A stretch of 64,000 nucleotides of DNA, taken from positions 3,782,001 through 3,846,000 of the forward strand of contig NZ_CP035925.1 in the NCBI RefSeq assembly GCF_013373365.1, written 5' to 3'. Of this stretch, positions 26,761-36,181 are shown one piece after another. Each line of letters opens with the position of its first letter. Within the stretch, counting starts at the first letter, position 1. The notes under the pieces were generated by a model. The model was not told the origin of the DNA and did no database searches. It worked only from the letters and a program-made list of their open reading frames with translations. Made by a program: the position numbers and the translations under genes. This stretch comes from Lentibacillus sp. CBA3610. GTDB lineage: Bacteria > Bacillota > Bacilli > Bacillales > Amphibacillaceae.

Positions 26761-29400
26761 GGGCGCGCGCGACAAGTTCCGCTATAAACCCTTTGAAGGG
26801 TGAACATGCGGGGAATTCTATTAATTCTAACGTTACAACGGAGGATGGGAATGACGGAACCATGTTTCCTGACACCACCCCATCAATATTTCTGCGTGCG
26901 TCATTGAATGACAGTTCATGGGGTACGAAGCACAGGTAGAGTCGGGCAGAAGGAAGGCTAAATCCAATCCAATTGGAGGGTATGTAAGATATGCCGGATG
27001 GCCTGAAAAAAGTAGACACGGTGAGAATGTTCCACTAGAGCGACTGACAAACTTCCGATGTAAGGGTCTAAAGTTTGAACATAGTGTAAAGCTATGTCCC
27101 AGCTAACGTTGGGCCGAGTGGTGTAGAGTAAAACTGCGCCTCTGAAATACGCCTATACGACAATGGCGGTATCGTCGTCCGCAGGCTTAAAGGAAGCACC
27201 TACGTCTAAAATGGATAGCTACGTTGTAAGGTACTTTGGAAGTAAGGAACGTTGAAAGAAGGATGTCATCCCGAAACGTTTGTAATAAGGCTAAAGCCGA
27301 AATACATTTATCCTTGCGAAGGTAGGGGTACGACTGATGAATCTCTGTAATGGGAGTGGAGGAACAGCCCCAAGTCTAGCGAATTAGAATGATTATTTTC
27401 TTCACGTGAATGACACCGATCGGGTAGGAATGTGGGAACATCACTCTTTGGGAGGGATGCCACAGTGTCAACTTTAAGATATTGGGATTACTACAATATG
27501 ACGGAAACTTTTACGGATTTACACAAGAGGGCTAGTAACAACGATTCATTTAACCATTTATATGAAATGATTACATCACGAGAGAATATTTTACTAGCTT
27601 ATCGGATGGTCAAATCTAATAAAGGTTCGAAAACATCTGGAACAGATGGAAAAACCATCAAAGACATCAAAAGGATTACGGAAAATGAATTAGTGAAAAT
27701 AATCCAAACAAAACTAAAAAACTATCATCCTAAGAAGGTTAGAAGAAAATGGATTGAAAAGGAAAATGGTAAATTAAGACCACTTGGCATTCCATGTATC
27801 CTTGACCGTATTATTCAACAGTGTTTTAAACAAGTTCTTGAGCCAATTGCTGAAGCCCACTTTTATAAACATAGCTATGGATTCAGACCGTTACGGTCTA
27901 CTCATAATGCTATGGCAAGAGTACAATTTCTAATTAATCAATCGCAGCTTCATTATGTTGTGGACGTTGATATCAAGAGCTTTTTCGATAATGTTAATCA
28001 TACACTTCTCATCAAACAGTTATGGAATTTAGGTATCCATGATAGAAAAGTATTGGCTTGTATATCTAAGATGCTCAAAGCTGAAATTGATAAAGAAGGG
28101 GTGCCTTCTAGGGGTATACCCCAGGGCGGTATTTTATCGACGATATTAGCGAACGTTGTATTAAACGATTTAGACCAGTGGGTTGCAGGTCAGTGGGAGT
28201 TTTTCCCTTTCTCGAAAAACTACAAATCTCAAGCTGGAGAAAGAAATGCGAAAAAACGTACAAACCTTAAAGAAGGTTACCTTGTCCGCTATGCGGACGA
28301 TTTTAAAATTCTCTGTCGAGATGGAAAAACAGCCCAAAAGTGGTACCATGCAGTTAGATTATATATTAAAGAACGTTTAAAACTGGATATCTCACCAGAA
28401 AAGTCGCAGATTGTGAATTTGCGAAAAAGAGAATCCGAATTCTTAGGGTTTACCATTAAAGCAAATGTGAAGAAGGATAAAAGAGTTGCCCATACAGGCA
28501 TCAAACGTAAGAAAAGGGAGAAACTTAAAGAACAAGCCAAAAGGCACATCCGAAAGTTGAAAGACTCCCCTACAGTCCAAAATGCTTTACGCTTTAACAG
28601 TTTTGTTTTAGGTATTCACAATTATTTTAACAGAGCGACACATGTCAATCCAGAATTCTCACGTCTTGCCTATGATCTAAAAGCCTTTCTGTACAATCGC
28701 CTTCGTACTGTTGGGAAATATGGACATCCAATCAATCCTACTTCAACCTATAAGAAGTTTTATAGTAAAGGATTTAAGACGTTCAAAATTGCCACTGTAC
28801 ACCTGTTTCCTATAGGAAACGTCAAAACAGTAAATGCCATGAACTTTAGTCCATCATTATCTCTTTTTACAGAAGAAGGCAGGAAGAAAATTTACGATAA
28901 ATTACAGCCAAATATTGAATTTGAAATCAGCGTACTAATGAAGGCAAATCTTCCAGATAGAACAGTTGAATACATGGATAATCGCATTAGCCGTTTCAGT
29001 ATGAAAATGGGGAAATGCGAAATCACAGGTTGGGATTTAACTGCCTACGAAGTTCACTGTCATCATTATACACCTAAACATCTTGGAGGAACGGATAAGT
29101 TCAACAATCTTCGTATCCTTCATAAGGACATACATCGGCTAGTACATCGTAAAGATAACGAAATCATTGCATCCGAAACACAGAAATTCGGATTGAATAA
29201 CTCAATAATAAAGAAACTAAATCAATACCGAATGGAATGCGGGCTGGAAAAGGTAGAACTATCTCACGTCTAAAAGTAACGAAGAACTTATAATCAATTA
29301 TACATCGGTAGATGGACCGCCGAATGCTGGGAAACTGGCACGTTCGGTGCGGAGCAGGGGAAAAGCTGGAGATAATTTCAAAGGCTTACCTATTGCTAAC
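26761..29400 (+). mobile_element. Group II intron with reverse transcriptase gene (about 2.64 kb)
   Basis: Ribozyme sequence precedes (26761 to about 27440) and follows (about 29270-29400) a reverse transcriptase gene. After the gene, GACCGCCGAATGCTGGGAAA and its complement TTCGGTGCGG form a domain-V-like hairpin (about 29314-29353) with a CCGCCG start like that of group IIC introns. AAAAGCTGG to CTAAC then ends the element, as in the two partial copies. A hairpin CCCCACCT/AGATGGGG lies just upstream (about 26712-26735), perhaps a terminator-type target. The boundaries are estimated by comparison with the first copy. Confidence 0.8.
27498..29273 (+). CDS. ltrA: Group II intron-encoded reverse transcriptase/maturase with HNH endonuclease domain
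   Basis: A 591-residue multifunctional protein for intron splicing and retrohoming. The reverse transcriptase domain includes HSYGFRPLRSTHNAM, RGIPQGGILS and the catalytic VRYADDF motif (YADD at about 265-268). A maturase X domain follows (about 345-430). The C-terminal HNH endonuclease has paired Cys/His residues (CEITGWDLTAYEVHCHHYTP, NLRILHKDIHRLVH). I chose the ATG at 27498, where LtrA-like proteins begin (MTETFTDLHKRA); an in-frame GTG at 27432 would extend into ribozyme sequence. No strong ribosome binding site is seen. The protein looks intact and could also act on the ORF-less copy. Confidence 0.9.
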   Translation: MTETFTDLHKRASNNDSFNHLYEMITSRENILLAYRMVKSNKGSKTSGTDGKTIKDIKRITENELVKIIQTKLKNYHPKKVRRKWIEKENGKLRPLGIPCILDRIIQQCFKQVLEPIAEAHFYKHSYGFRPLRSTHNAMARVQFLINQSQLHYVVDVDIKSFFDNVNHTLLIKQLWNLGIHDRKVLACISKMLKAEIDKEGVPSRGIPQGGILSTILANVVLNDLDQWVAGQWEFFPFSKNYKSQAGERNAKKRTNLKEGYLVRYADDFKILCRDGKTAQKWYHAVRLYIKERLKLDISPEKSQIVNLRKRESEFLGFTIKANVKKDKRVAHTGIKRKKREKLKEQAKRHIRKLKDSPTVQNALRFNSFVLGIHNYFNRATHVNPEFSRLAYDLKAFLYNRLRTVGKYGHPINPTSTYKKFYSKGFKTFKIATVHLFPIGNVKTVNAMNFSPSLSLFTEEGRKKIYDKLQPNIEFEISVLMKANLPDRTVEYMDNRISRFSMKMGKCEITGWDLTAYEVHCHHYTPKHLGGTDKFNNLRILHKDIHRLVHRKDNEIIASETQKFGLNNSIIKKLNQYRMECGLEKVELSHV

Positions 29401-29472
29401 TTTCGGGAATAAGAATGCATCCTTTCAGTATTTGGCGATAAAACCCATATTCTGTGAATCGTTACTGTATCC

Positions 29473-30564
29473 TTACTCGGCAAGACTGCTGATTTCCGAT
29501 ATTATTTCTTTGGTTTTCTCTCCGATCGCTTCAAAATCCATTGCGGTTACATAAAATCCTTCCAATTGATCGTGCGTTTCTTTGGCTTGCGCCAGATCGT
29601 TCGTTGCACGTTGCATTAAATATTTGTAAGACGTTTCTATTTTTCGGATATCCTCCAATTTTTCCATCTCAACAGCAGGTTCAATACAAAGCTCGAACAT
29701 GTCGACAACTTCATCATGGGCACGATTTGGCTCGACTAAATGCGGTGCTGTTCCATCCAAAATGGCTGTGCTCAATGTTGGAACGATGACCATATCCATG
29801 CTTTCGGGGTCAAATGCACAAGGATAATACTCGACTTCCAGGCCAAGGTCTTCCGCATGCTTGCCGATTTTTTTCATCATTGTCGATTTACCGCTGCCAG
29901 CACGTCCTTTGACGATGAAACGTTTGTTTAAACCTTCCGTCAAGTTTTTGTAAAAATGCACTGCCCCCTTCGGCGTTACCGCTCCGAAAAATCGATATTT
30001 GTTAGCTGGATTTTGATCGGCGTCGACCGTTTCCGGAAAGATTTTTTCAATCAGATTATCTGCCACTTGATTTGCTTTATGAAAGTCAATGGCACTCAAA
30101 TAAATGTCTTCCAAGTCATCATGTATCTTGCGGGCTTTTGAAAAGGTTTCATATGCTTTTGCAAAAGTTTCCGTAATCTCATTTGTTAGCGCGACGATTT
30201 CTTCTTTGTGCTCCGACAGTCTCTTATCATCGCGAAAGTCTCCCAAATTGATAATGCGGTCAACTGCACCCGGATATTTCGGATCCACAATATGCGGTGC
30301 CGTTCCGTCAACAATTCCGGCCTTTAGCGAAGGAACAAGCAAGCCATCCAACGAATCATTGTCCGACGAACAGTGTAGAAACTCTATGTCAAAGCCCTTT
30401 TCCGCAAGTGTGTTTCCAACCTTTCTGATAAGCGTGGATTTGCCTGTACCGGGTCCACCTTTCAATATATAAAGATATTCAAGGCCTGCCAGCGCTTCTT
30501 CATACAAAGAATAAAACCCGAGACTGGAGTTGCTTCCGGCATAATAATTTTTAATTTGGCTCAC
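29473..30564 (-). CDS. Tandem P-loop ATPase/kinase-like protein (PRK06851 type)
   Basis: A 363-residue cytosolic protein made of two similar halves. Each half has a Walker A loop (GGPGTGKST at about 37-45 and GRAGSGKST at about 219-227) and then a repeated segment (GIVDGTAPHIVDP and AILDGTAPHLVEP). This double architecture is that of a widespread but uncharacterised Firmicute family annotated as ATPase or nucleotide kinase. No partner gene adjoins it; it stands between two mobile elements. Biochemical role unknown. It appears intact. Confidence 0.8.
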   Translation of the reverse strand: MSQIKNYYAGSNSSLGFYSLYEEALAGLEYLYILKGGPGTGKSTLIRKVGNTLAEKGFDIEFLHCSSDNDSLDGLLVPSLKAGIVDGTAPHIVDPKYPGAVDRIINLGDFRDDKRLSEHKEEIVALTNEITETFAKAYETFSKARKIHDDLEDIYLSAIDFHKANQVADNLIEKIFPETVDADQNPANKYRFFGAVTPKGAVHFYKNLTEGLNKRFIVKGRAGSGKSTMMKKIGKHAEDLGLEVEYYPCAFDPESMDMVIVPTLSTAILDGTAPHLVEPNRAHDEVVDMFELCIEPAVEMEKLEDIRKIETSYKYLMQRATNDLAQAKETHDQLEGFYVTAMDFEAIGEKTKEIISEISSLAE

Positions 30565-30688
30565 AGTATTTCCCCCGTATTTTCAAATTAGGCTTTTGCC
30601 CACTTATTAATCTATGCGAGAGTATTGTTTTTGTTAACAGAGTTATAGCTGGATTAGCTAAAATTGGTGGTGGCTATCTTATCTGGCT

Positions 30689-31117
30689 ATGGCTGACCCA
30701 ATAACCAATAATCAATTGAAAAAGGTGTCTTGGATACCAATTGTAAGACACGTGCTAATCACACATGATTATAGTCCTTTTAACAAAAATCTCAAAGATT
30801 ATTTTGAGAAACGTGATATGAAAGAGTTTGATAGAAACAATGTAGCGTATAGACAAAAGCTAGCGAAAAAGCAGAAATACAAATGCTCTTTGTGTAGTAA
30901 ATCAATTGCAGATGGAACCGAAGGTCTAGAAATGCATCATAAAATTCCTAGAGTCCAAGGTGGGAATAATGAATATAAGAACATAGAATTGGTTCACATA
31001 TCTTGCCATCTGGAATACCACAAGGTATTCCCCGCAAGGAATAACATTCCAAATAAGGCTCAACTTCGGGGTGTTATGGACTACATAAAGAGAAAGAAGA
31101 TAATAGGATTAATTTAG
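30689..31117 (+). pseudogene. C-terminal fragment of a group II intron maturase with HNH domain
   Basis: A 142-residue remnant. The end of the maturase region (WIPIVRHVLITHDYSPFNK) is followed by an HNH endonuclease with zinc-binding Cys pairs (KYKCSLCSKSIADG, then EMHHKIPRVQGGNN and HISCHLEYHK). The sequence in another frame just upstream (GGGYLIWLWLTQ) may be further maturase sequence lost through a frameshift. The first Met is therefore probably not a true start. Confidence 0.75.
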
Positions 31118-31142
31118 CCTAGACATGGATAAATGCATGCTT

Positions 31143-31176
31143 GAGCCGTATGTGCTGAAAGGCACACGTGCGGTTC
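31143..31176 (+). ncRNA. Group II intron domain V hairpin (34 nt)
   Basis: GAGCCGTATGTGCT-GAAA-GGCACACGTGCGGTTC: the 34-nt size, GAAA tetraloop and bulged lower stem are those of canonical domain V, the ribozyme active site. Confidence 0.85.
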
Positions 31177-31180
31177 TTAG

Positions 31181-32739
31181 AAGTCCGGTGAAAAAGTCAA
31201 ATTGTACTAGGAATTTTCTTGCTTTATGTCGAATATAGTCTATAGAACACTTATAAAAGGATGATCCGATTATGCATTCACCGAAGCAAAACCACATTCA
31301 ACCCAGCATGTTTCAATATATTGATATGGAGGATCTCGTTCCCGGGAACCATATCCTGAGAAGAGTGAAAGATGTGATCGACTTTTCAGCTGTCCACGAT
31401 TGGGTGAAACCTCTCTACTCCGAAAAAACAGGCCGGCCATCTACAAATGCTGAATTGATCGTGCGGCTAGTTGTACTGGAGTATCTATTTAATCACTCGG
31501 AACGGGAACTATTTGAAACGCTCCCTATGCATGCTGGCTACCTGTGGTTTTGCGGCCTGGATTTTAAGTCTTCTCTTCCTGATCGGACAACACTTGTTAA
31601 GACAAGAGCGCTTTGGCGTCGTCACGGTATTTTTGATGATATCATGATGCATGTCGTTAATCAGTGCATTGCTTCCGGCCTCGTTCGCCCAGACGTTCAT
31701 GCCGGTGTGGACGGCACACAAGTGCGTGCAAACGCGTCCATTCACAGTCTGGAAGAAATAGAGCTGGCCCCGGTTCAAACCATTGAAGGTTATCTGGAAA
31801 TAAAAGCAACGTGACGAGGCATCCTTGGCTCCCATCAGACAATGACAATACGGACAGCGACGATGATGATCAAACTCCTCAGCCTCCGAAATCAAAGAAC
31901 AATCATCAATCGGATCAACTTCAGGAAAATGCCAGCCATGAGGACTTTCATGGCAAAACATTTTCCAATCAAACCCATCGGAGTACGACAGACCCTGATG
32001 CCCGTTTGTACAAAAAGAGCAAAGGGCAGGAAGCTTATCCGCGTTTCCTCGTGCACAACCTGATAGACGTTGAATCAGGGATTATTTTGAAAACTGATGC
32101 AAGCATTGCTTCCGGTACAGCTGAAAGAGAAATAAGCCAGCAACAGCTAAACGCTGTTCGTTTTCAACATCCGCAAATCCAGATCCGGACGTTATCGGGT
32201 GACAAGGCCTATGGCACACCGGCGTATTTGGCCTATCTCATTTCCCAAGGCATCATTCCCTTGATTGCCTTGAGAAACCATGAATTGGAAGAGGTCCCGA
32301 CTTGGCAAAGAAAAACCCACAACCCTGAACACCAAAGAAAACGGCAGGAAAAAGTCGATAACGTCAAGGCCAAAAATCAAGCAAAACAAATCCAGATTGA
32401 TGGCAAATATCAAGATATCCAGGACGAGCGTGTCCAGTGTGAACATGAATTCGCTGAGGCCAAGACAGTTCACGGCATGGATCGTGCTAGAAGCAGAGGG
32501 CTGGACTTCATGCAGGAACAAGCACTCTGTACCGCCATCGTTCAAAATCTTAAGAAGTTAAGCCGGTTCAAAGGCAAAGGGCCCAGGACCGGTGTTTCAG
32601 CATGCGCTGAAACTGAAAAACGGGATGAAAGACACCACCGCCATCACTTTATTTCCCTTATTTTTAAGGGTATCCAAGAAAAATCCGGGTCTTGGTTTGC
32701 ATATTTGATGGATAAAAAATATAGTTTTTCACCGGTCCT
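31181..32739 (+). mobile_element. IS1182-like insertion sequence with 4-bp TTAG duplication
   Basis: Ends AAGTCCGGTGAAAAAGTC (left) and, in reverse complement, AGGACCGGTGAAAAACTA (right) share CCGGTGAAAAA. TTAG occurs on both sides (31177-31180 and 32740-32743). The element lies directly after the intron domain V. The transposase is in two frames, so the element is probably not autonomous. Confidence 0.75.
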
Positions 32740-32743
32740 TTAG
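31272..32743 (+). pseudogene. IS1182-like transposase, frameshifted
   Basis: The first frame (31272-31814, 180 residues) holds the DUF772-type N-terminus (FQYIDMEDLVPGNHILRRV, LVVLEYLFNHSERELFETL) and the first catalytic Asp region (HAGVDGTQVRANAS). The second frame (31811-32743, 310 residues) overlaps by 4 bp in the -1 frame and holds the rest of the DDE core (LSGDKAYGTPAYLA). The Glu region near CEHEFAEAKTVHGMDRARSR follows. Together about 490 residues, the usual family length. The overlap sequence has no strong slippery heptamer, so mutation is more likely than programmed frameshifting. The stop TAG is supplied by the target duplication. Confidence 0.8.
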
Positions 32744-32780
32744 GGGGGAAGGGGGTAGTAATATCCCTGACCTACCCGAC

Positions 32781-32820
32781 AAAAGCTGGAGATAACTTCA
32801 AAGGCTTACCTATTGCTGAC
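32781..32820 (+). repeat. Orphan 3' end of the first group II intron type
   Basis: This 40-bp piece, starting AAAAGCTGGAGATAACTTCA and ending TGCTGAC, matches 25588-25627 and 29361-29400 almost exactly. No other part of that intron adjoins it. Confidence 0.85.
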
Positions 32821-32986
32821 GCTAATCTAATAAGTTCGTCCTTCTAAATCGAGCCATGTTATAGAAGAAGTTAAAGATCAATATCAATGAGTGAACTATC
32901 GAATTACAGCAAATACTTGTAGATAGGCATGTCCTTATTAGAAAGGTAAGATAAGCTCCTGTTGTGACAGAGCTGACCTTCTATTA

Positions 32987-33384
32987 TTAATGATTAGGTA
33001 AATCCACTTTGACAGGCCTCATCTTAATAGAATTATTCATTCCAAAAATCCCAAACGGCACCATAAGCGAGTGATTATTCATCGTGAATTTTTCCGGCTT
33101 GTCGAGCTTAAACCTAGATTGAAAGTGCAATTCTTCTTGGTTAATTACTTTTCTTTTTTACCTAAAATGAGGGAATCCTCTTTTAAAGCTTCATACTGGT
33201 CTTGACCATCACCATTTGAAATCACAATCTTCAGATCGAATAAGTTTAATCTGATCAGCGAAATTCTGAAGAATATCTTTTTGTAGTTTTTTGAATCAAC
33301 ATATATAATAGTCTTAAAACTTTGTTTACAATGATCTTGTATCCAAAGCGATTGCTCTATACTTAAAATGGTATTGAATAGCAT
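32987..33384 (-). pseudogene. Decayed gene of unknown function
   Basis: A frame from ATG 33384 (79 codons, QSLWIQDHCKQSFKTIIYV) is followed, after a frameshift near 33145, by a second conserved-looking stretch (PEKFTMNNHSLMVPFGIFG) ending at TAA 32987-32989. Together this would make about 130 residues of a protein I do not recognise. There is no ribosome binding site in good position, and the 5' part is probably missing. Confidence 0.5.
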
Positions 33385-33412
33385 GAATCGTATCGAATTC
33401 GTCTCATTAAAT

Positions 33413-33575
33413 CAGCTCTTGACCATTGCCCGCGCTATTGTTTCCGATCCGTAATGCCGACACAATTCTCGTCATGGATCAGGGCAAAATAGTTGAACAG
33501 GAAAGTCATGAAGTGCTGCTTGCGAGAGGCGGTTTTTACACAGAATAATATGCCAGCCAGTTCTCAGGCATGGAA
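33413..33575 (+). pseudogene. Remnant of an ABC exporter ATP-binding domain
   Basis: QLLTIARAIVSDP, the segment after the ABC signature motif, is followed by a stop and a deletion that removed Walker B. The typical exporter C-terminus remains (DTILVMDQGKIVEQESHEVL, ARGGFYTE, a second stop, then YASQFSG). This is clearly a fossil of an MsbA/LmrA-type transporter gene. Confidence 0.8.
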
Positions 33576-33691
33576 TGCACCATAAGGATGCTGGACAGGT
33601 TTTGTTTTAACGTTTTATCATCAAATTGGTGCGCTTAAAATCAGTGGACCCCGACAGGCTGCAGCATACCCGCCACTTAGGAGGATAAATA

Positions 33692-34276
33692 TTGACCGAA
33701 AAACGAGGGGAGCATAGGCTCCAGGAGAAGTACGAAACACGAAAAAGGGCGCTTGCCTTCTATGACAATCAGATGCTGAACCGCCTAAACGATGTCATGA
33801 AGGATTTTATATTGGAGCAGGAAATGGTTTTTATTTCAACCTCTGACAGTGATGGAAACTGTGATTCGTCTTTCCGTTCAGGCAGGAAGGGCTTCATAAA
33901 ATTGATTGATGACAAGACACTTGTTTATCCTGAGTATAAAGGAAATGGTGTTATGGCGAGTTTAGGCAATATAACGGAAAATCCCCATATAGGTCTGATG
34001 TTTATCGACTTTTTTGAGTATCAGATCGGATTGCATGTGAATGGAAAAGCAGACATACTGGAACATGACCAACTCAGGTCATTGGAATTGTCAGAGGAAC
34101 GTCTAGCGGATATTATGGAAGAAGAACGTGATAAGGCACTCCGGTGGGTTTTGATAAAAGTAGATGAAGCTTACATTCACTGTTCGAAACATATACCGAA
34201 GCTGAAAAAGATGACAACGGCTGAACAAGCAAAAAAGTACGGTGATTTCTTTCAAATTAAGCGGGAAACGGAGTAG
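33692..34276 (+). CDS. Pyridoxamine 5'-phosphate oxidase-family flavin-binding protein
   Basis: A 194-residue protein starting with TTG behind AGGAGG. The split-barrel PNPOx-like fold is suggested by VFISTSDSDGNCDSSFRSG, VYPEYKGNGVMASLGNITEN and PHIGLMFIDFF. Such proteins bind FMN or related cofactors; many are general stress or redox proteins, and the substrate here is unknown. It appears intact although both sides are decayed DNA. Confidence 0.8.
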   Translation: MTEKRGEHRLQEKYETRKRALAFYDNQMLNRLNDVMKDFILEQEMVFISTSDSDGNCDSSFRSGRKGFIKLIDDKTLVYPEYKGNGVMASLGNITENPHIGLMFIDFFEYQIGLHVNGKADILEHDQLRSLELSEERLADIMEEERDKALRWVLIKVDEAYIHCSKHIPKLKKMTTAEQAKKYGDFFQIKRETE

Positions 34277-35145
34277 GCCCATGTTAATTGAAGTTATTCT
34301 CAGGACATTAAACGAATATATTTTTAAAGACGCCTGTTATTTATGCCACGCCTCAACCCATTGATCGAACAAAAAAGTCAGCCCCCTCATCACGAACCGG
34401 TTTCAAAAGCAGAAAAATATGTACATTAAGGATACGAATCAGTTGAATATGAAGCTTCCAATATCAGTAAAATATTTAATAATGCCTCACAGATGAGATT
34501 GGAATTATTCGTTAACATCTGGATTGTCCTTTATTGTCAATGCTTATATGTGGAAGAAGATTCAGCAGAAACATGCTTCTTTTTTGACCAATAGGCTATT
34601 AGACAAGCTGTCCGTGATATATTCTTTGCCAAGGGCATGCATATCAAAAAAGTTATGAACTTCAAAACGAACGAGCTATTTCAGGTAATGTTCCTGACTC
34701 AAAAGGAAAGGATGATTCGCGATGAGTATATTTGAAAGGCTAGCTTTTTTATCAATACCTTTTAATAAAAAGTGTGATATGATCAATGTTCTTTCATTGT
34801 GACATGTATTCAAAGAATAAATGTCAACTCCTGTTTCACCCTAGTTATCCAAGAGCGAACTTCGTTATGCCACAATCGCGCTTCTTTTGTTTAAGTTTAA
34901 TTATTTATGTTTTTACCATTTTCGCAATCACTTCATTTCTTTTATATTTTGAGAATCTAAGAAAAAATTCGCATTTTTGGTTGATAAAAGTTGTAGTTTC
35001 ACCACTCTTCTGGGAAATAGTTAAATTCTAATTCTTTACATTTATTCTCCTTTTGTCCTCCTTTCCCGAGGATAGCTTCCTTTTTCTTTCATGTACCCGT
35101 CTGTAATAATGAGTATTCGCAAATCCCTATATTTGAAAAAGTAAC
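34277..35145. other. Decayed or non-coding stretch
   Basis: Short frames with many stops and no ribosome binding sites. An 81-codon plus-strand frame (34786-35031) has a hydrophobic segment but no supporting signal. I recognise no gene here. Confidence 0.5.
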
Positions 35146-36048
35146 CTATTGAAATTGCTGTAACCGTGAGAAAAGCTGCTTTACGAAAGCGTAAAACACT
35201 TCCTCTGATGGCGAGAGTGTTTTTCCCTTTGGCTTAATGATTCCCACTGTTCGACTAACTTGCGGGAGCTTGATTGGTATTTTTACCGTCATGCTAGGGG
35301 TTGTATCATGAAATGTGCTTTCCGGTAACAGTGTGACACCAATCCCTGCAGAGACAAGACCTTTGATGGCGTCAAGATCTTCTCCCTCGGCAGAAATCGT
35401 TGGGTTAAAGCCTGCTTGTCTGCATGCATCGATCGTTATTTTATTCAGGACATACTCTTCAGGAAAACTGACAAATTGATCATGTTTCATATCAGTAAGC
35501 GATACACTTTTTCTCTCGGCAAAAGGGTGATTAATCGGCATCAATGCCATGATCTGTTCGGAAAATAAAATGTGGGACTCAATGTCAGGTTCATCTTTAG
35601 GGACCGGTCCGAGAAATGCCACTTGTATGTTACCTTTTTTGACGGAATCAATCAGGTAGCGATACGATCCTTGACGCAACTGAAACCTGGCATTCGGATA
35701 TTCATCTTTAAAGGCGGAAATCACACTGGGCATCAGATGATTGGATAAGCTTGTTGGAAAGCCGATTTTGATTGTTCCGCGTTCAGGGTCGAGATATTCA
35801 TCTATTTGCTTTTTGGCATTGTCAATCGCTTCCATGGCAGCCTTTGTATAATCATAAAATGTCTTTCCGATCTGGGTTAACTTAATATTTCTGCCTTCAC
35901 GTTTAAACAAATCGACTTCAAGTTCACTTTCCAGATTGGCAATTTGCCTGCTTACGGCTGATTGAGCAACATGTAAATTAAGTGCAGCTTCCGAAACGTG
36001 TTCCCATTCTGCTACTTCCATAAAATAGCGTAACTGGCGTAATTCCAT
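35146..36048 (-). CDS. gltC: GltC, LysR-type activator of the glutamate synthase operon
   Basis: A 300-residue LysR regulator with an N-terminal winged helix-turn-helix (MELRQLRYFMEVAEWEHVSE, LHVAQSAVSRQIANLE) and a periplasmic-binding-protein-like effector domain (IGFPTSLSNHLMPSVISAFK, EGEDLDAIKGLVSAGIGVTL). The sequence is close to B. subtilis GltC throughout. The start at 36048 is preferred because GGTGG lies 9 bases upstream; the ATG at 36057 sits on that site. It is divergent from gltA, with a 133-bp shared control region, as in Bacillus. GltC activates gltAB when glutamate is needed. Confidence 0.93.
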   Translation of the reverse strand: MELRQLRYFMEVAEWEHVSEAALNLHVAQSAVSRQIANLESELEVDLFKREGRNIKLTQIGKTFYDYTKAAMEAIDNAKKQIDEYLDPERGTIKIGFPTSLSNHLMPSVISAFKDEYPNARFQLRQGSYRYLIDSVKKGNIQVAFLGPVPKDEPDIESHILFSEQIMALMPINHPFAERKSVSLTDMKHDQFVSFPEEYVLNKITIDACRQAGFNPTISAEGEDLDAIKGLVSAGIGVTLLPESTFHDTTPSMTVKIPIKLPQVSRTVGIIKPKGKTLSPSEEVFYAFVKQLFSRLQQFQ

Positions 36049-36181
36049 TCCTATCATCCACCATTCATATCAAAAATAGATTGATTGTATCTAAATTATA
36101 TATTGTTTCGATTAATTTGAAAACCTATAATGACAAATACATAGTAAATACGGAATTAACTGACAATCCTGGGAGGGATGA
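36049..36181. promoter_or_regulatory. gltC-gltA divergent promoter region
   Basis: A+T-rich 133-bp spacer with LysR-like dyads (for example around ATCTAAATTATATATTGTTT, 36089-36108). In Bacillus GltC binds boxes here and represses gltC while activating gltAB. Exact boxes were not resolved by eye. GGGAGGG at 36171-36177 is the gltA ribosome binding site. Confidence 0.6.

Larger units (their letters stand above)
30640..31180 (+). mobile_element. 3' remnant of a second type of group II intron
   Basis: Only the end of the intron-encoded protein (30689-31117) and a classical domain V are left. The 5' ribozyme and reverse transcriptase domain are gone, and an insertion sequence interrupts it right after domain V. 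The domain V and the HNH segment differ from those of the neighbouring introns, so this is a different lineage. The left boundary is approximate. Confidence 0.7.

Noticed and set aside
28183-28380. 65-codon frame inside the reverse transcriptase gene
   Set aside because: A shadow of the intact maturase gene in another frame.
31811-31814. Programmed -1 frameshift in the IS transposase
   Set aside because: No slippery heptamer or downstream stimulatory structure is evident, and most members of such IS families use one frame.
34786-35031. 81-codon plus-strand frame with a hydrophobic stretch
   Set aside because: No ribosome binding site, A+T-driven composition and decayed surroundings make chance more likely.
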